From Rhizophagus clarus (Eukaryota > Glomeromycota > Glomeromycetes > Glomerales > Glomeraceae): 64,000 nt of DNA. Shown piece by piece: positions 36,973-49,527 of this stretch. Made by a program: the position numbers and the translations under genes. Where the stretch lies: assembly GCA_015698045.1 (NCBI GenBank), contig BLAL01000266.1, forward strand, positions 248,001-312,000. The letters are read 5' to 3'. A model generated the notes under the pieces. It did not search any database. It was not told the origin of the DNA and saw nothing but the letters and a program-made list of their open reading frames with translations. Positions within the stretch are counted from its first letter, which is position 1; each line of letters starts with the position of its first letter.

Positions 36973-38630
36973 ATCAAGAGCTACTTCACATAGGTTATTA
37001 AGTAAATTAGTAATTAATTTGGAAATGAAAATAGTTTAGGACACTGAAGCTTTTCGTATACATCGATGTTATCAATGTTCTTACTTGTTATTTATTTATT
37101 TGTATATTTATTTATTTTAAAAAGTGGAGGTTTTTTTTCACTTTATAAATTTAAATAATGATAATTATGTTATAACAATCCGTAAATAAACATATTGAAA
37201 ATATTAACATTTCATCTGTCATAAAAAAGTGAACCGATTTTGTCGATTTAAAATTAATTTTATATTTAATATTTCTATCATTTATCATTGTTTATACTAC
37301 ATGGCACAATTGCATAATTAGAGTTTACTAACATATTTGCCATTTATTCACGGTTAGAAGGATTTAAAACATGCACTTTTCAGAAGAAGATTCTCCCATT
37401 TACATGTTCTTTGTAACGAATAGACGAAGGAAGGTTTATGCCAGCTGGAAGATGAGAGATGCTTAATTGCTGAAGTTAACAAAGCAGACGCAATTGGCAA
37501 TTTCTCTTCGATAAAAGTTTTTTTTATGATAATATTTTCTTACAAACTTATGTAATGCATTATGTGCAATTACCATCCTCCATCTTTAAATTTTGTGTTA
37601 AAAAGTTAGTTCTCACACATCTATAAATTAAGGTGAATACAGTCTGAAAAATTACCAAATTTGCAAATTTTCTAAGTCTTGATTGTTGTTGAATTATGAA
37701 AACTCTGCTGATTATGACTTTACATATCAGATATTTGTTAAAAAGATATTTTTTAGGAAATCAAAAATTATCCCAAATTTGGGTATTTTCCTAGAAAATA
37801 TTGTGAGAGGAAATTATGTAAAATTGCACCAAGCTTAGTGAACGACTGAACGAATTGCATGGTTTAAACGATTAATCATTGAAAATGTGATGATTAGGTT
37901 CAGATTTATGTTTTAAGCTTTTAGGACCTATATTCTTCTTATCTTGACTCTTGATTATAATAATAATTTTGATTATAATTCTGACATTAGTAAATTTAAA
38001 GGTTTATGAGGGATTACAGAAAATATACAATTTGGTACTGAAATTCTGGATCCTTACAATATATGTAGGCCAGGTGGGTAAGATCTTAAACTCACTTTTT
38101 CATTTTATTTCTGTGTTAATATGATACAGAGTTTAGTCCTTTTTGTTTTTTTCTATTTCAACTTGGTCCATAATGGTATTATTTTTCATGGAAGGTAATA
38201 TTATTTATAATTACAAGATTTAGTTTTTACTATATAGAACTTATATTTGTAATTTTGCTACATTGTAACTTGTTTGCGTTTTTTGTAAATAAAGTTTTAT
38301 CCGGACTAAAAAAAAATATAAATAGAATTTTAATTCAGTCAATGAAATAAGTGCAAAAAAACAGATGGTAATAAATATTATTGGGACTCTTCATCAAAAA
38401 AAATATAAGAATAATAAAATGAATAAAAAGTCCAAAAAAATAAACAACTAGTACGCATTTCTGCCCCAACTTCACCTGGTGATATATTGATAGAAATATC
38501 TTAGAATATACCTTTGAAGATATTATTAGTAATATAATATTTGAAACTTTCAAGATATAACTTCGCTTTGCCTTTGAAACAAAGAAGCAAACAAGTAGAC
38601 CTTTAACGTATAAGCTGCTCTTCTAAAGGA
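36973..38630. other. intergenic region, no gene recognised
   Basis: AT-rich spacer; AATAAA near 37186 may serve the upstream gene. No repeats of note or coding sequence recognised before the inverted-repeat element at 38.63 kb. Confidence 0.5.
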
Positions 38631-41600
38631 CCATCGGGAAAAATTTTGGTCCACAGATCTGCGCAATTCTGTGGAATCCATTTCTGCACAGATCTGAGGA
38701 CATGCCGATGTGCAGCACTGAAGGATTTCTGCGCAGTTCTGCAAACACAAAAAAATCTGCGAAAATTTTCAAAAACAAATCTGCAAAATTTTTCAAAATT
38801 TTTGACAATTTACAATTACTTTTATTGTTAATTAACATCAATTAATTTATTTAATTTATTTAATTAAAGCATTACAAATAAATCAATTTACTACACTATT
38901 AACTACACTATTTCGGGTATTAAATGCACTAAATTTCCCAGCCTTTCTTTCTTTACTTTCACTATTTTGTTGAAAATGTAAAAAATGGGGTTTTCGAGGT
39001 TTTTTACCTTTATATTAGGATTAGAACCTTTCTTTCAGTTTCTTGCGCCTGCAAAAAAAACTAACGAAACCGTCAGTAAACGTTTCGTTAAATAAAAAAA
39101 AAATAAAAAAAAAATTAAATTCTGTTTACTTTGAAATTCTATCCAGAAACAGGTCAGAAAACCACAGACCTAAACTAATATTTTTCAAAATTTTAATCTT
39201 CGAAATTCGTCCGGTAAACGTCTGGAAAGCTGATGACTTATAAAATAAAAAACGAAATGGTTAGTTGACGTTTTGACTAAAAAAAAATAATAAATTTAAA
39301 TTTCAAAGGTAAATACCTTTGAATTCCTCTAGAAGCTTCCAGAAAGACGCAAATCTAAAAAAAGAATTTGAAACGTTAATTAACGTTTCATTAATAAAAA
39401 ATTTTTTTTATCTTCAGGATGATACCTGGTCCGCTGCAAGATGGGGTCCATCTAAAAAAAATGAGAACGAACGTTATTTAATGTTCATTGAAATAAAAAT
39501 AAAATAAAAAATAATTTTTTTTTTTACCTTCAGTCTACTTCGAGTTCTGGACCTAAAAAAAAAGAAAAATAAAACAAAACGTTAGTTTTATTTCATTCCG
39601 TAAAATAAAATATTATTTTGAGGTTTTTTTACCTTCGAAATACTGCAGTCTGCTTCTTCTAGACCTAAAAAAAAAGAAAATGAACAGTAGTTAATGTTTG
39701 TTGAAATAATAAAAAAAAGATATTTTGAAGTTTCTTTATCTTCAAAATATCACGGTCCGCTTCGAATTAGAGTTCCAGATCTAAAAAACAAATTGAAACA
39801 TTAGTAACATTTCATAAAATAAAAATATAAAAAAAAAATTTGGTTTGAAGTTTTTTTACTTTTGAAATAACTCGGTCCACTTCTTCCAGACTAAAAAAGT
39901 AAGAAAATGAACGTTAATTAACGTTCGTTGAAATAAAAGTAAAAAAAAAATTATTTTTTTTTTTACTTACGGTAGTCTGCCTTTAAAGGAGTTCCAGACT
40001 TAACAAATAAAAAAAAACAAACATTAGTAACGTTTGTTTAAATAAAATATAAAAAAAAATAATAATTTTTAGAGATATATTACCTTCGAAATATTATAGT
40101 CCGCCCCTAAAGGAGTTTCAGACCTAAAAAGAAAGAAAATGAACGTTAGTTAATGTTTGTTGAAATTAAAGTAAAAAAAATTTTTTTTTTACTTAATGGT
40201 CTGCTCAAAATAGAGTTCTGGACCTAAAGAAAGGGAGAAAAGCGAAACATTACTAACATTTCGCTAAAATACAAAAAAAAAATCATTTTTTTTTAATAGT
40301 CTGCCTCGAATGGAGTTCTGGACCTAAAGAAAGGGAGAAAAGCAAAATGTTTACTAACATTTCGCTAAAATACAAAGAAAAAAAAATCATTTTTTTTACT
40401 TGAATTGGTTCACCTCGAATGGAATTCCAGACTTAAAAAAAGGGAGAAAAGCAAAACGTTATTAACGTTTTGCTAAAATACCAAAAAAACCTATTTTTTT
40501 TTACTTGAATTGGTCCGTCTCGAAATAGAGTTCTGGACCTAAAAAAAGGAGAAAAGCGAAATGTTTACTAATGTTTCGCTAAAATACAAAGAAAAAAAAT
40601 CATTTTTTTTTACTTGAATTGGTCTGCCTCAAAATGGAATTCCAGACCTAAAAAAAAGGAGAAAAGTGAAATGTTACTAACGTTTCGCTAAAATATAAAG
40701 AAAAAAAAATCATTTTTTTTACTTACAGTGGTCTGCCTCAAAATGGAGTTCCAGACCTAAAAAAAAGGAGAAAAGTGAAACGTTTACTAATGTTTCGCTA
40801 AAATACCAAAACAAAAAAACTTATTTTTTTTTTACTTTAATTGGTTTGTCTCAAAATGGAGTTTTGGACCTAAAAAAAAGAAAAAAAGTGAAATGTTACT
40901 AATGTTTTGCTAAAATACAAAAAAAAAGAGCTTTTTTTTTTACTTAGTGGTCTGCTTCAGAATGGAGTTTCTGACCTAAAAAAAGAAGAAAAGTGAAACA
41001 TTACTAACGTTTTGCTAAAATACAAAAAAAAAGAACTTTTTTTTTACTTACAGCGGTCTGCCTCGAAATGAAGTTCAGAACCTAAAAAAAAGAAATACGA
41101 AATGAAATATTAACATTTTGTAAAATATATAAAAAAAAAAATCATTTCCATCTTCGAATACTTCAGTCCACTTTGAATTGGAATTCCAGACCTAAGAAAA
41201 ATGAAACGAACATTAGTTAATGTTCATTGAAAATAAAAATAAAAAAAAAGGTATTTTTTTTTGAAGTTACCTTCGAAATAGAGTCCAAGCCTGTATGTTC
41301 GGTGTTTCAGACCTAAAAAAAGATAAACGAATGTTAATCAATGTTCGTTAAGTTAATTTAAAAAAAAAAAAATTATTTTGAAGGCCATACCTTCGAAATG
41401 TGAAATCCAGCTAAGATTTTCAGCAAAAACTCAGCATGAAATGCTAAAACAAATAAATTTTGTTCACTTATTCTTTGACAATTCAAAAGTCCAGAAGAGT
41501 CCTAATAAAGAAAAAAGTGAATTTTTTTAGATTATCAACCGATCTCTAGGTTATATGATATCGCAGAAGCTGATCGGCTACAAAGTAACCTTAGTTAGCG

Positions 41601-42377
41601 ACATTCATCAAAATAAAAGTAAATTAAACATTTCAAAGTTTACCTTCAAAATGGAGGCCGGAACTTGTTTTTCAGTATTCTGGACCTATAAAAAAGGAAA
41701 TTGAACGTTAATTGACGTTTGTTAAATAAAATTAATAAAAAAAATTTTTTTTGAAGGTTACCTTCGAAAACTAGCGTTAACTAACATTCATTTATAATTC
41801 GTATGCCCAGAACACCATCAAAAGTACATTTAGTCCTTGTAAAGGGTCTATAAAATGATTCTTTTAGGGAGATAGAAAAGATAGCAAGTCTATTTAATAA
41901 TTTTGAAGCTTAAAAAACTACAAAAAAAAGTTTTTTCTTAGGGTATTTTTAGACTTTAAATTGAAAGACGTTGAAAAAAATTTATTTCTTTGAAAGGTAT
42001 TGAAAAAAAAATTATATTTATAAAAAATGTTGAAAAAAATTGTTTCCTTAAAGTATTGCGAATAAAAAGTTTAAGTGTCTTAAAGGAAATTAAGTGTAGA
42101 AAATAAACTGGAAGCTTATCAAAGTTTATCATGCAAAGTTTATCAAATTAAAGAAGAAAATTGTGAAAATCTTTAAAGATTTTTGTACGAAGTGTTTTTA
42201 AAAATCTGCAATTTTGGAGATTATCACAAATTTTTCATAAAAAAATCTTTGAAAAAAATAAAAAAATAATTTCTGCAGTATTGTGCAGATTCTTAATAAA
42301 ATTGCATTAAAAAAATGTGGCAATCTGCTAAAATCACAGATCATCACAGATCTGAACTGATATAACTTTTCCGATGA
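38631..42377. mobile_element. non-autonomous inverted-repeat element carrying a hairpin tandem array
   Basis: The left edge reads CCATCGGGAAAAATTTTGG then CACAGATCTG; the right edge, inverted, reads TCATCGGAAAAGTTATATCAG then TTCAGATCTG. Both edges continue into clustered CTGNGCA/CTGTG words (38650-38750 and 42270-42360). Such imperfect but collinear ends suggest terminal inverted repeats of a roughly 3.75-kb element. No transposase was found inside; most of the interior is a tandem array. No convincing target duplication was seen, so the exact ends and superfamily are uncertain. It could instead be a satellite block with decorated edges. Confidence 0.55.
39040..41720. repeat. hairpin-bearing minisatellite, about 110-bp unit, about 22 copies
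   Basis: Each unit holds, in order: a phrase like GGTCTGCCTCGAAATGGAG, TTCCAGACCTAAAAA, an A/G-rich run, then a palindrome such as CGAAACGTTACTAACGTTTCG followed by TAAAATA and A and T runs. The most regular copies span about 40190-41080; units decay at both sides and a stray copy lies at 41704. Palindrome arms vary between copies (GAACGTTAATTAACGTTC, GAACATTAGTTAATGTTC, GCAAAACGTTATTAACGTTT), often by CG to TG or CA. No open reading frame runs through the units. Period and copy number were judged by eye. Confidence 0.85.
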
Positions 42378-44052
42378 CTAATATACCCAATACACTGATA
42401 TCCTTAATAATAAATACTGGTATACAAGTCTTTAAGGCTATTATAAATACTAACCTGTTTATTCGTAAAAAGCTTTTCTATATAAAATAAATGTCTGGAA
42501 AATGTTATCAAAAATGTCTGGAAAATGTCCAGAATAAATCTGATGTGTCCAGAAAATGTCCACTTTTTTGGTACATATCTGTCACACTTCTGATACTTAA
42601 AATTTTGATATGTCCTAACTTCATCCAGAATTCGTCCAGTATTTGTTCGGTATAAAATTTTGGACAAATTCTGGATACTATTTCCAAAAAAGAATAAATA
42701 AATTTTGTAAAAAAATGCAAAAAGTACAAAACTGATATTCAAAACCCTTTCTGTCATACTAATTAAAATTGCAGAGCAGGCAAAAATACTATATATTAAT
42801 ACACAGATAAGCATTTGTTAGCCATTTTTTGCAAAAATAGAATAAATCTGTAAATCATTCCATTTTTGAAAGAACATCCGGCGTATTTTGTATAGAAATT
42901 TCTATTTCATTCTATCATCAATCTAATCTAATTTTGTAGATAATCCACATGTTAAATTGCCATGAAATCAAAAATAATTTCCTTTTTGGTAAAAAACAGT
43001 CTATTTAATCTTTATGTATATGTACTTTATGTACTATAAACAGAACATTGAACATATACATGAACATGTACTGTACATACAAAGGAAATTTTTTTTATTT
43101 TTTTATTTGATTATTTTGAACACTTTCTTTAGGAAACTTTTGTCACTGACCTCGCCTGTGTCAGTAATATTATTAATTAAGTTGAGCCATCACAAATAAA
43201 TTACATTAATTAACCTCGTATGTTGATCCTTTGCAAAAAAAATAAATTTATTCAAAAACTAATTTTTCTGCACATGAAATGAATTATTTTCAATATTTTG
43301 AAAATTATTTTAAACAAATCCTGCCCGCAGGGCTATCTTTAAAAGAAAAAGAAAAATTTGCAAGAATTGCAAATTTTTCTTAAAGTTTATTTTTAAAATT
43401 TATTATATTTTTTTTTGCACAAATTAAAAAAAAAAAAATAAATAAATCTAGAGTTAATGAACCTACAAAACTTTAAATTGTTAATAAACTCCCTTTTGAA
43501 ACCTATGATGAATAAAAAAAGATTCAGAGCATAACATACCTCTGAATTCAAAATTATCAATAAGTTTCCATCCAGAACCTATAAAACGTATAAAAAATCA
43601 TTTTTTTTCTATCAAATGATTAATAAAAGAAAAATTGTTATTTTTTTTAATTAAAACTAGCAGTCACCATACCGCACTAGTTAAAATAATTCAATTTGGG
43701 TCAGATTTTTATTAGGCAAATTTGAGCTGAATTATGTAACTTGCTTAATAAAAATCATCAAAAGTTAACTTTTTCTACTTTAATTTATTTTAAACGTTTT
43801 TTAATTTGTTAATTTTGCAAGAAAAAGTTGTGAAATGCTAATTTTTTATCAAATCATCTGTAAAAAAAGCGTTATGCAACTTTTTTTACAAATTTTGCAA
43901 AAAAAAAGTTGCGAAATGTTGGTTTTTATTAAATAATTTGATAAAATAAAATATTGTGAAATATAAAAAATGGTTCTTAAGTTTGTTATTATCAATCGCA
44001 AAATAAAGAAATGCTTTTTTTAAGCATTTAATATAAAAGATAGAGCTCACGA

Positions 44053-44557
44053 TGTTAGACGAATGATTTGCATTCACGTGATGGTGAATATTAATATTAC
44101 TGCGCCACAAATGATCAACGTAGTATATAAAGTATATTAAGTATATTTAGTATATTTAGTATATATTTCTTATATATCATTTATAGTATATATAGTATTT
44201 ATTTCTTATATTTCTTTTATTATTTAAATTTCTTATATATTATTTATTATATTTATATCTTTTATATCTTATATTATTTATATACTTGAATGAAGTTCAA
44301 TTTGTATAAATATCTTGAATATTCGCTTAAAATAAAGGAGGAGAGACAAAGTTGTTTATAATAAAAGTTGTAATTGCAAGTGTTATAAGATTGCCTTATT
44401 GTATAAGTTGTTAACGTACCTACAACTAATAAAGATACATTTCAATTATCGAATACACTGCCTTTTAGCGTGTAAGGAATTGGTTGGAATACTTCATAGC
44501 TAGTGTCTCCCTGAAGATATTCATAATTCACTACTCGACGGACTGAGTTGGTGAACA
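44053..44557 (+). repeat. 5' long terminal repeat
   Basis: 505 bp, TG...CA ends. It matches the 3' copy almost base for base. AT-rich middle with TATAAATATC (44306-44315) and AATAAAGGAG (44331-44340) words, plausible promoter and processing signals of the element. Confidence 0.93.
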
Positions 44558-44770
44558 ATTGGTGATTCCTGCCAGGTTAATTTGAATAATAGTAAATGTA
44601 TGCCATATTACAACTTAACTAAGAATCAAAAGAAAGCACATTTAAAGAAACATCGTCAAGGAATAACTATTAAAAAACAAGAAAATTATTGTAACTTGTG
44701 TTATCCTGTTGATAGAATACCAGTTGATAATATACCAAACGGATTTCATCTATTTTGGCTTTAGATTTCA

Positions 44771-47700
44771 GTGCATCATACTGCGGAACAGTATACAGGC
44801 GCTACAATTGCTGCATTTAAAATATTGACAGAAGAATTTTATACTGCTACTGAATTAGATATTATTGTAAACACAACTACAAGTATTGTAAAAAGTATAA
44901 GATACCAAGAAATCACTATACCATTTTTAGAACTATCTTTTTATCTGCATAAATTATTTGAGCTTACCAACGGTTTTCAAAGTCTCCCAACTGCAGAACA
45001 AATAGTTACCGCACATCAGATTTTCCATAATACTCAACCAAGTCCAAATCTTAACATGGCTATCACAAATGATCAAATGAAGGCACTCTTGGATGGAGTT
45101 TTTGGAGCAGGAGGTGTTGATTGGAAAACTGCTCTTACAAATGTGCATAATGAAGCTCAAGCAACAAATGCTGCGCTTACCGCTTTACGAACAGCTACTA
45201 CTAATCGTGCTACTAAAATAGTAGAAGTACCACCATTTTATGGAAATGACACAGAGGATCCTAATGAATGGATTGATATTTTTATTCAAGCTCATACAAC
45301 TAATGGATGGGCAGATGCCAGAAGAGTAGCTTTGGCTGCAGGACATTTGAAGGAAGCTGCCTATGATTGGTATCAAAACGATAAGACAAATATAACTCAA
45401 TGGGAAGGAAACCCTGCCAACTCCTTTAAAGAAAAACTTATTGCCTACTTTGCTACGCCAGCTCGAAAGAATCAATGGGCAAGGGAATTACAAGGAGTAA
45501 AACAGAAGGAAGGAGAATCAATTGAGGATTACTCTCGACGCTTTAGAAAACTCTTAAATAGAGCAACTACAGGAAATGTTCTAGCTGACCAACATCAAGT
45601 CAACTACTTTATCAACGGATTGTCTCCAATCTATGTTAGTCAAGTAGTATTGGCTTCTCCAGCCACCTTAGCTGCTGCTATTGAACGAGCTAAACTAGTA
45701 GAATCAGGTGTAAAATATACCCTATTAAATGTAATGCCAAAGGAAGAAGCTCCAATTCCTTCTACCTCGCAAAGTGTTGTTGCACCAGCACCAGCTCCAG
45801 CTCCAGTTACCCAAGTAGAAAATAGTCTTAAAAATGAACTTGATGCTCTCACAAAGCAAATGCAACAGTTATCCATCAACTACGCAAATTTGTCTGCATC
45901 TGTTACCAGAACTCCTCGATTTAATCAATCAAATAATCGTACTCCTCGCCCAGAAAATATTAATAGACCAAGAAACAAAAGAGAAGTGACTTGTTTCAAG
46001 TGTGGGAAATTAGGACATTATGCCAGGGAATGTACTGCTCCAGGAAATAGACGTCCCAATCAAGTTCAATTTCAATCTAATAGAAATAACCAACGACCTG
46101 TTAATTTTATGGACTATGAAGAAGAGTGTTATGAAACTGATGAGTATGAGGAATACGATGATGAATTTGAAACAGAAATTTATGCTTTTAAGAGGAAAGA
46201 ACCCTACCAAAGAGAAGTTCGAGAAGTAAAAAGAAGAGCTATGCCTCGCTTAGAATCTCAAAAAGAAGAACAAACTAGACTTATTCCAGACGTAGAAATG
46301 CAAGATGCTGAGCCTTCAAAAAGTAAAAAGGTTAGAAGAAAAATGTTGCCAGCTCCAATTGAGCAACTTACTGAATTTAACGTTGCAAATTACTTGAGAG
46401 ATTTGCCCTGTGGATTGTCAGTAGGACAGGCTGCGCATGAGATCCCTAAGTACCGTTCAGGATTAATCCGAGCTGTTAGAAGAACCAGGGAAAAAGAAAC
46501 CAATTTTATCGAAAGAAATGATTCCCCTGATCTTGATCAAACTACTGCTGCGCGATGTGAATTGTACGTAGGAAAAGAACCCATCTCTGCCGTGATTGAT
46601 AGTGGAGCTGCGACAAGTATAATTACCAAGTCATTGATGAAACAACTTGGCTACCAAATCGATCAACCCTCTAATATGGTGATTGTTACTGCTAATGGAA
46701 CTAGAGTTCGTGCATTAGGAATGATTGCCGCATTACCAATCCATCTCAGCCATATTATAGTACAAACGCCAGTGCATGTTTTGGACTCCCAAGATGATGT
46801 TCTTATTCTAGGAAATGATTGGCTTAGAAGAGTTAATGCAATCGTTAATTGGAGGGCAGAGAAATTGTCAGTCCATTATAAAGGAAGAACCGTAAATGTA
46901 CCTTTGATTTTTACGGTAACTAAAGCCCTTATTAATGCTGAATCCCTAGGAGAAGAAGAAGAAGAAGAAGAGGAAGAATATGAAAATGAGGAGTTAGTTG
47001 AAGCTCCTTTATATTATTCGGACACCTGGGACTCAGATTCAGACGACCTAGAATATAATCCCTGGATGGAAATGCACTCGCCAGATTACTCTGAGGAAGA
47101 AGAGACGTCTGATGATAAGAATGAAGGAAATCCTGCTGTATTCCTTGCAGAAGTACAGGAAGAGAATAATTCTTCAGCAGTGGTAAAATCCAATCTAGGA
47201 CCATTGGATCATCATCAACAAACACTCTTTCAGTCCCTTATGAAAGAATATGAAGATATCTGCGCAAAAAGTCAAACCAGGATAGGAAAAACTCATGTCA
47301 TTCGACATAGGATCTTGACCGGAGACGCTGCTCCTGTCGCTCAACCTCCCTATAGAATGAATCCAGTAAAAAGGGAATTTTTAAAGAATGAGATTGTGAA
47401 AATGGAAGCACAAGGCATTATTAGAAAATCATCTAGTCCTTGGGCTTCTCCTGTGGTAATTGTAGAAAAGAAAGGAGGAGATAAAAGATTATGCATAGAT
47501 TATCGAAAATTGAATGCAATTACTAAAGCTGACGCATACCCTTTACCAAGAATTGATGATCTCTTAGAAAATTTAAGAAGTGCAACTTGGTTTACCACTT
47601 TGGATCTTGCAAGTGGTTACTGGCAAGTTCAAATGAGTGAAGAGGATATTGAAAAGACTGCTTTCATCACCCCCTTTGGCCTGTATGAATTCCTCGTTAT

Positions 47701-49456
47701 GCCTTTTGGATTGGCATATGCTCCAGGAACTTTCCAGCGTCTCATGAATTATATTCTCCAAGACTTTTTAGGAATATTCGTGGCAGTATACCTGGATGAT
47801 GTAATCATCTACACCAGAAGACCTCTAGAAACGCACTTGGATCACTTGCGTCAAGTATTTGAAACTTTGCGAAGCGCTAATCTTCAAATTAAATTGAAAA
47901 AATGTTATTTTTGTTACCCCAATATCCACTTCCTTAGACATGTAGTAGGAAGGGATGGAATTCAAGTAGATCCAGAAAAAATTGAGAAAGTGAAGAATTT
48001 TCCTATACCACAAAACTTGCGACAATTGCGTGCCGCGCTTGGATTATTCTCTTATTATCGAAAATTTATCAAAGATTTTTCAAAAATTGCGCGTCCTATG
48101 AATGAATTACTTAAAAAGGACGTACCTTTTGAATGGGATCAGAAGAAGCAAAATGCTTTTGAAAGATTAAAGGAGTGCTTAATGAAAGCTCCTATTTTAA
48201 GCTACCCAGATTTCAACCGATCTTTTATCATTTACACGGATGCCTCAGGAACAGGCTTAGGCGCTGTTCTTTCGCAACTTCAAGAGGATGGTAAAGAACA
48301 TGTGATTGCATATGCGAGTCGAAGTATGAACAAAGCTGAAATGAATTATGCCATCACCGATCAAGAATGTCTTGCGGTAGTTTGGGCTGTCCAACACTTT
48401 CAGCATTACTTGGGAATGAAGCCCTTCACTATTGTTACAGATCATATTGCCTTAAAATGGCTTAAAACCTCCAAGATTCCAAAAGGAAGGCGAGCCAGAT
48501 GGATCATGGAACTCCAGCAATATGACTTCCAAATTAAGCATCGCCCAGGAAAAGCTAATGCTAATGCTGATGCTTTATCACGAATTCATGAAGATCCAGT
48601 TGAGTGTTATATGGTTTCTATCGTTCCTTCTGGATTGAATAATGAAGAAATGCCTGAAGAAACCTTAAATATCGATAATGAGGAAATCTGTGAAAGATGT
48701 CATAAATCTGCCCTATGCACTGATGAATGGGATATCTTCCACGGCTTTAATAGTTATTGCTCCATAATAGGAGACGCATGCTTTATTAATGATGGACATC
48801 ATACTCATAGAATTTGTTTTGAGTGTCAACGAAGAATTGAAAAGAAAAGATGCGCTAAGAGTCAGAAAATTCAAGAGCAATTACAAAAGGAAGAAGAAAT
48901 CATCAATCGAGCAAAGACTTATATTTGGAGCAAATGCGATATGGAAATAGAACGTGCTGTAGTTCAAAGAAATATTGAACTCACCAGAGATCTAGGAATC
49001 CTAGATAATAATCGTCCTAATTATCGAAACCATTGCGAGAACTGTGGAACGCTTTTAAACTCAAAAAGCGAAAATTGGATGTTATTTTCTTATCCACCCC
49101 CATACGATCAATGGTACTGCCGTAGTGATATACTTACGTGCAAAACTTGTTTCGGAGAATTAGCAGAAGAATATTTTGGAGATATAGAGATGCAATACTT
49201 AGAAATCCTTAAAGAGACCACTGAGATGGAAATGCCACAAGATGAACATTCTCCTCTAGCAATGGGCTGGAAGTATAACGAAAAAGAGGAATATGAAATT
49301 CAACAAACTCGTATTCATCCAGATATGAATCCAGACTATTTGGTTAATGAACCTTGGTGGAATGAACCTATTGATGTTCAAATTGGAAACTATTATTACG
49401 AAACTGAAATCATCATGAATAATATCAAAGTGGTCGTCCAACAACCACTTTTCTAA
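44771..49456 (+). CDS. LTR-element Gag-Pol frame (Gag, protease, RT, RNase H, Cys-rich segment)
   Basis: A long open frame of about 1560 codons; the first in-frame ATG gives a start near 45056, so the first part may be leader. Gag/capsid-like sequence (WIDIFIQAH, WARELQGVKQKEGES) is followed by a CCHC zinc knuckle (CFKCGKLGHYAREC) near codon 407, an aspartic protease region (VIDSGAATSI) near 607, reverse transcriptase near 860-1050 with VYLDDVIIY, and RNase H near 1150-1270 (IYTDASGTGLGAV). Codons about 1300-1480 add an unusual run of CxxC pairs before the frame ends. Several acidic low-complexity stretches flank the protease. Element protein, treated as a fossil part. Confidence 0.93.
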   Translation: MHHTAEQYTGATIAAFKILTEEFYTATELDIIVNTTTSIVKSIRYQEITIPFLELSFYLHKLFELTNGFQSLPTAEQIVTAHQIFHNTQPSPNLNMAITNDQMKALLDGVFGAGGVDWKTALTNVHNEAQATNAALTALRTATTNRATKIVEVPPFYGNDTEDPNEWIDIFIQAHTTNGWADARRVALAAGHLKEAAYDWYQNDKTNITQWEGNPANSFKEKLIAYFATPARKNQWARELQGVKQKEGESIEDYSRRFRKLLNRATTGNVLADQHQVNYFINGLSPIYVSQVVLASPATLAAAIERAKLVESGVKYTLLNVMPKEEAPIPSTSQSVVAPAPAPAPVTQVENSLKNELDALTKQMQQLSINYANLSASVTRTPRFNQSNNRTPRPENINRPRNKREVTCFKCGKLGHYARECTAPGNRRPNQVQFQSNRNNQRPVNFMDYEEECYETDEYEEYDDEFETEIYAFKRKEPYQREVREVKRRAMPRLESQKEEQTRLIPDVEMQDAEPSKSKKVRRKMLPAPIEQLTEFNVANYLRDLPCGLSVGQAAHEIPKYRSGLIRAVRRTREKETNFIERNDSPDLDQTTAARCELYVGKEPISAVIDSGAATSIITKSLMKQLGYQIDQPSNMVIVTANGTRVRALGMIAALPIHLSHIIVQTPVHVLDSQDDVLILGNDWLRRVNAIVNWRAEKLSVHYKGRTVNVPLIFTVTKALINAESLGEEEEEEEEEYENEELVEAPLYYSDTWDSDSDDLEYNPWMEMHSPDYSEEEETSDDKNEGNPAVFLAEVQEENNSSAVVKSNLGPLDHHQQTLFQSLMKEYEDICAKSQTRIGKTHVIRHRILTGDAAPVAQPPYRMNPVKREFLKNEIVKMEAQGIIRKSSSPWASPVVIVEKKGGDKRLCIDYRKLNAITKADAYPLPRIDDLLENLRSATWFTTLDLASGYWQVQMSEEDIEKTAFITPFGLYEFLVMPFGLAYAPGTFQRLMNYILQDFLGIFVAVYLDDVIIYTRRPLETHLDHLRQVFETLRSANLQIKLKKCYFCYPNIHFLRHVVGRDGIQVDPEKIEKVKNFPIPQNLRQLRAALGLFSYYRKFIKDFSKIARPMNELLKKDVPFEWDQKKQNAFERLKECLMKAPILSYPDFNRSFIIYTDASGTGLGAVLSQLQEDGKEHVIAYASRSMNKAEMNYAITDQECLAVVWAVQHFQHYLGMKPFTIVTDHIALKWLKTSKIPKGRRARWIMELQQYDFQIKHRPGKANANADALSRIHEDPVECYMVSIVPSGLNNEEMPEETLNIDNEEICERCHKSALCTDEWDIFHGFNSYCSIIGDACFINDGHHTHRICFECQRRIEKKRCAKSQKIQEQLQKEEEIINRAKTYIWSKCDMEIERAVVQRNIELTRDLGILDNNRPNYRNHCENCGTLLNSKSENWMLFSYPPPYDQWYCRSDILTCKTCFGELAEEYFGDIEMQYLEILKETTEMEMPQDEHSPLAMGWKYNEKEEYEIQQTRIHPDMNPDYLVNEPWWNEPIDVQIGNYYYETEIIMNNIKVVVQQPLF

Positions 49457-49527
49457 ACTCAGCACCAAAAGAAAAGAAAGCAAACGGGTGAAAGCGAAAG
49501 TGTTAGCATTGTGACTAACAGCCCATC

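Noticed and set aside
38550-38841. Cys-rich minus-strand frames resembling small secreted proteins
   Set aside because: They arise from clustered CTGCGCA-type repeat words at the element edge.
46932-47225. Antisense frame under the LTR-element Gag-Pol frame
   Set aside because: Shadow of an acidic low-complexity stretch, unlike the separate antisense frame at 50993-51502, which has no sense partner.
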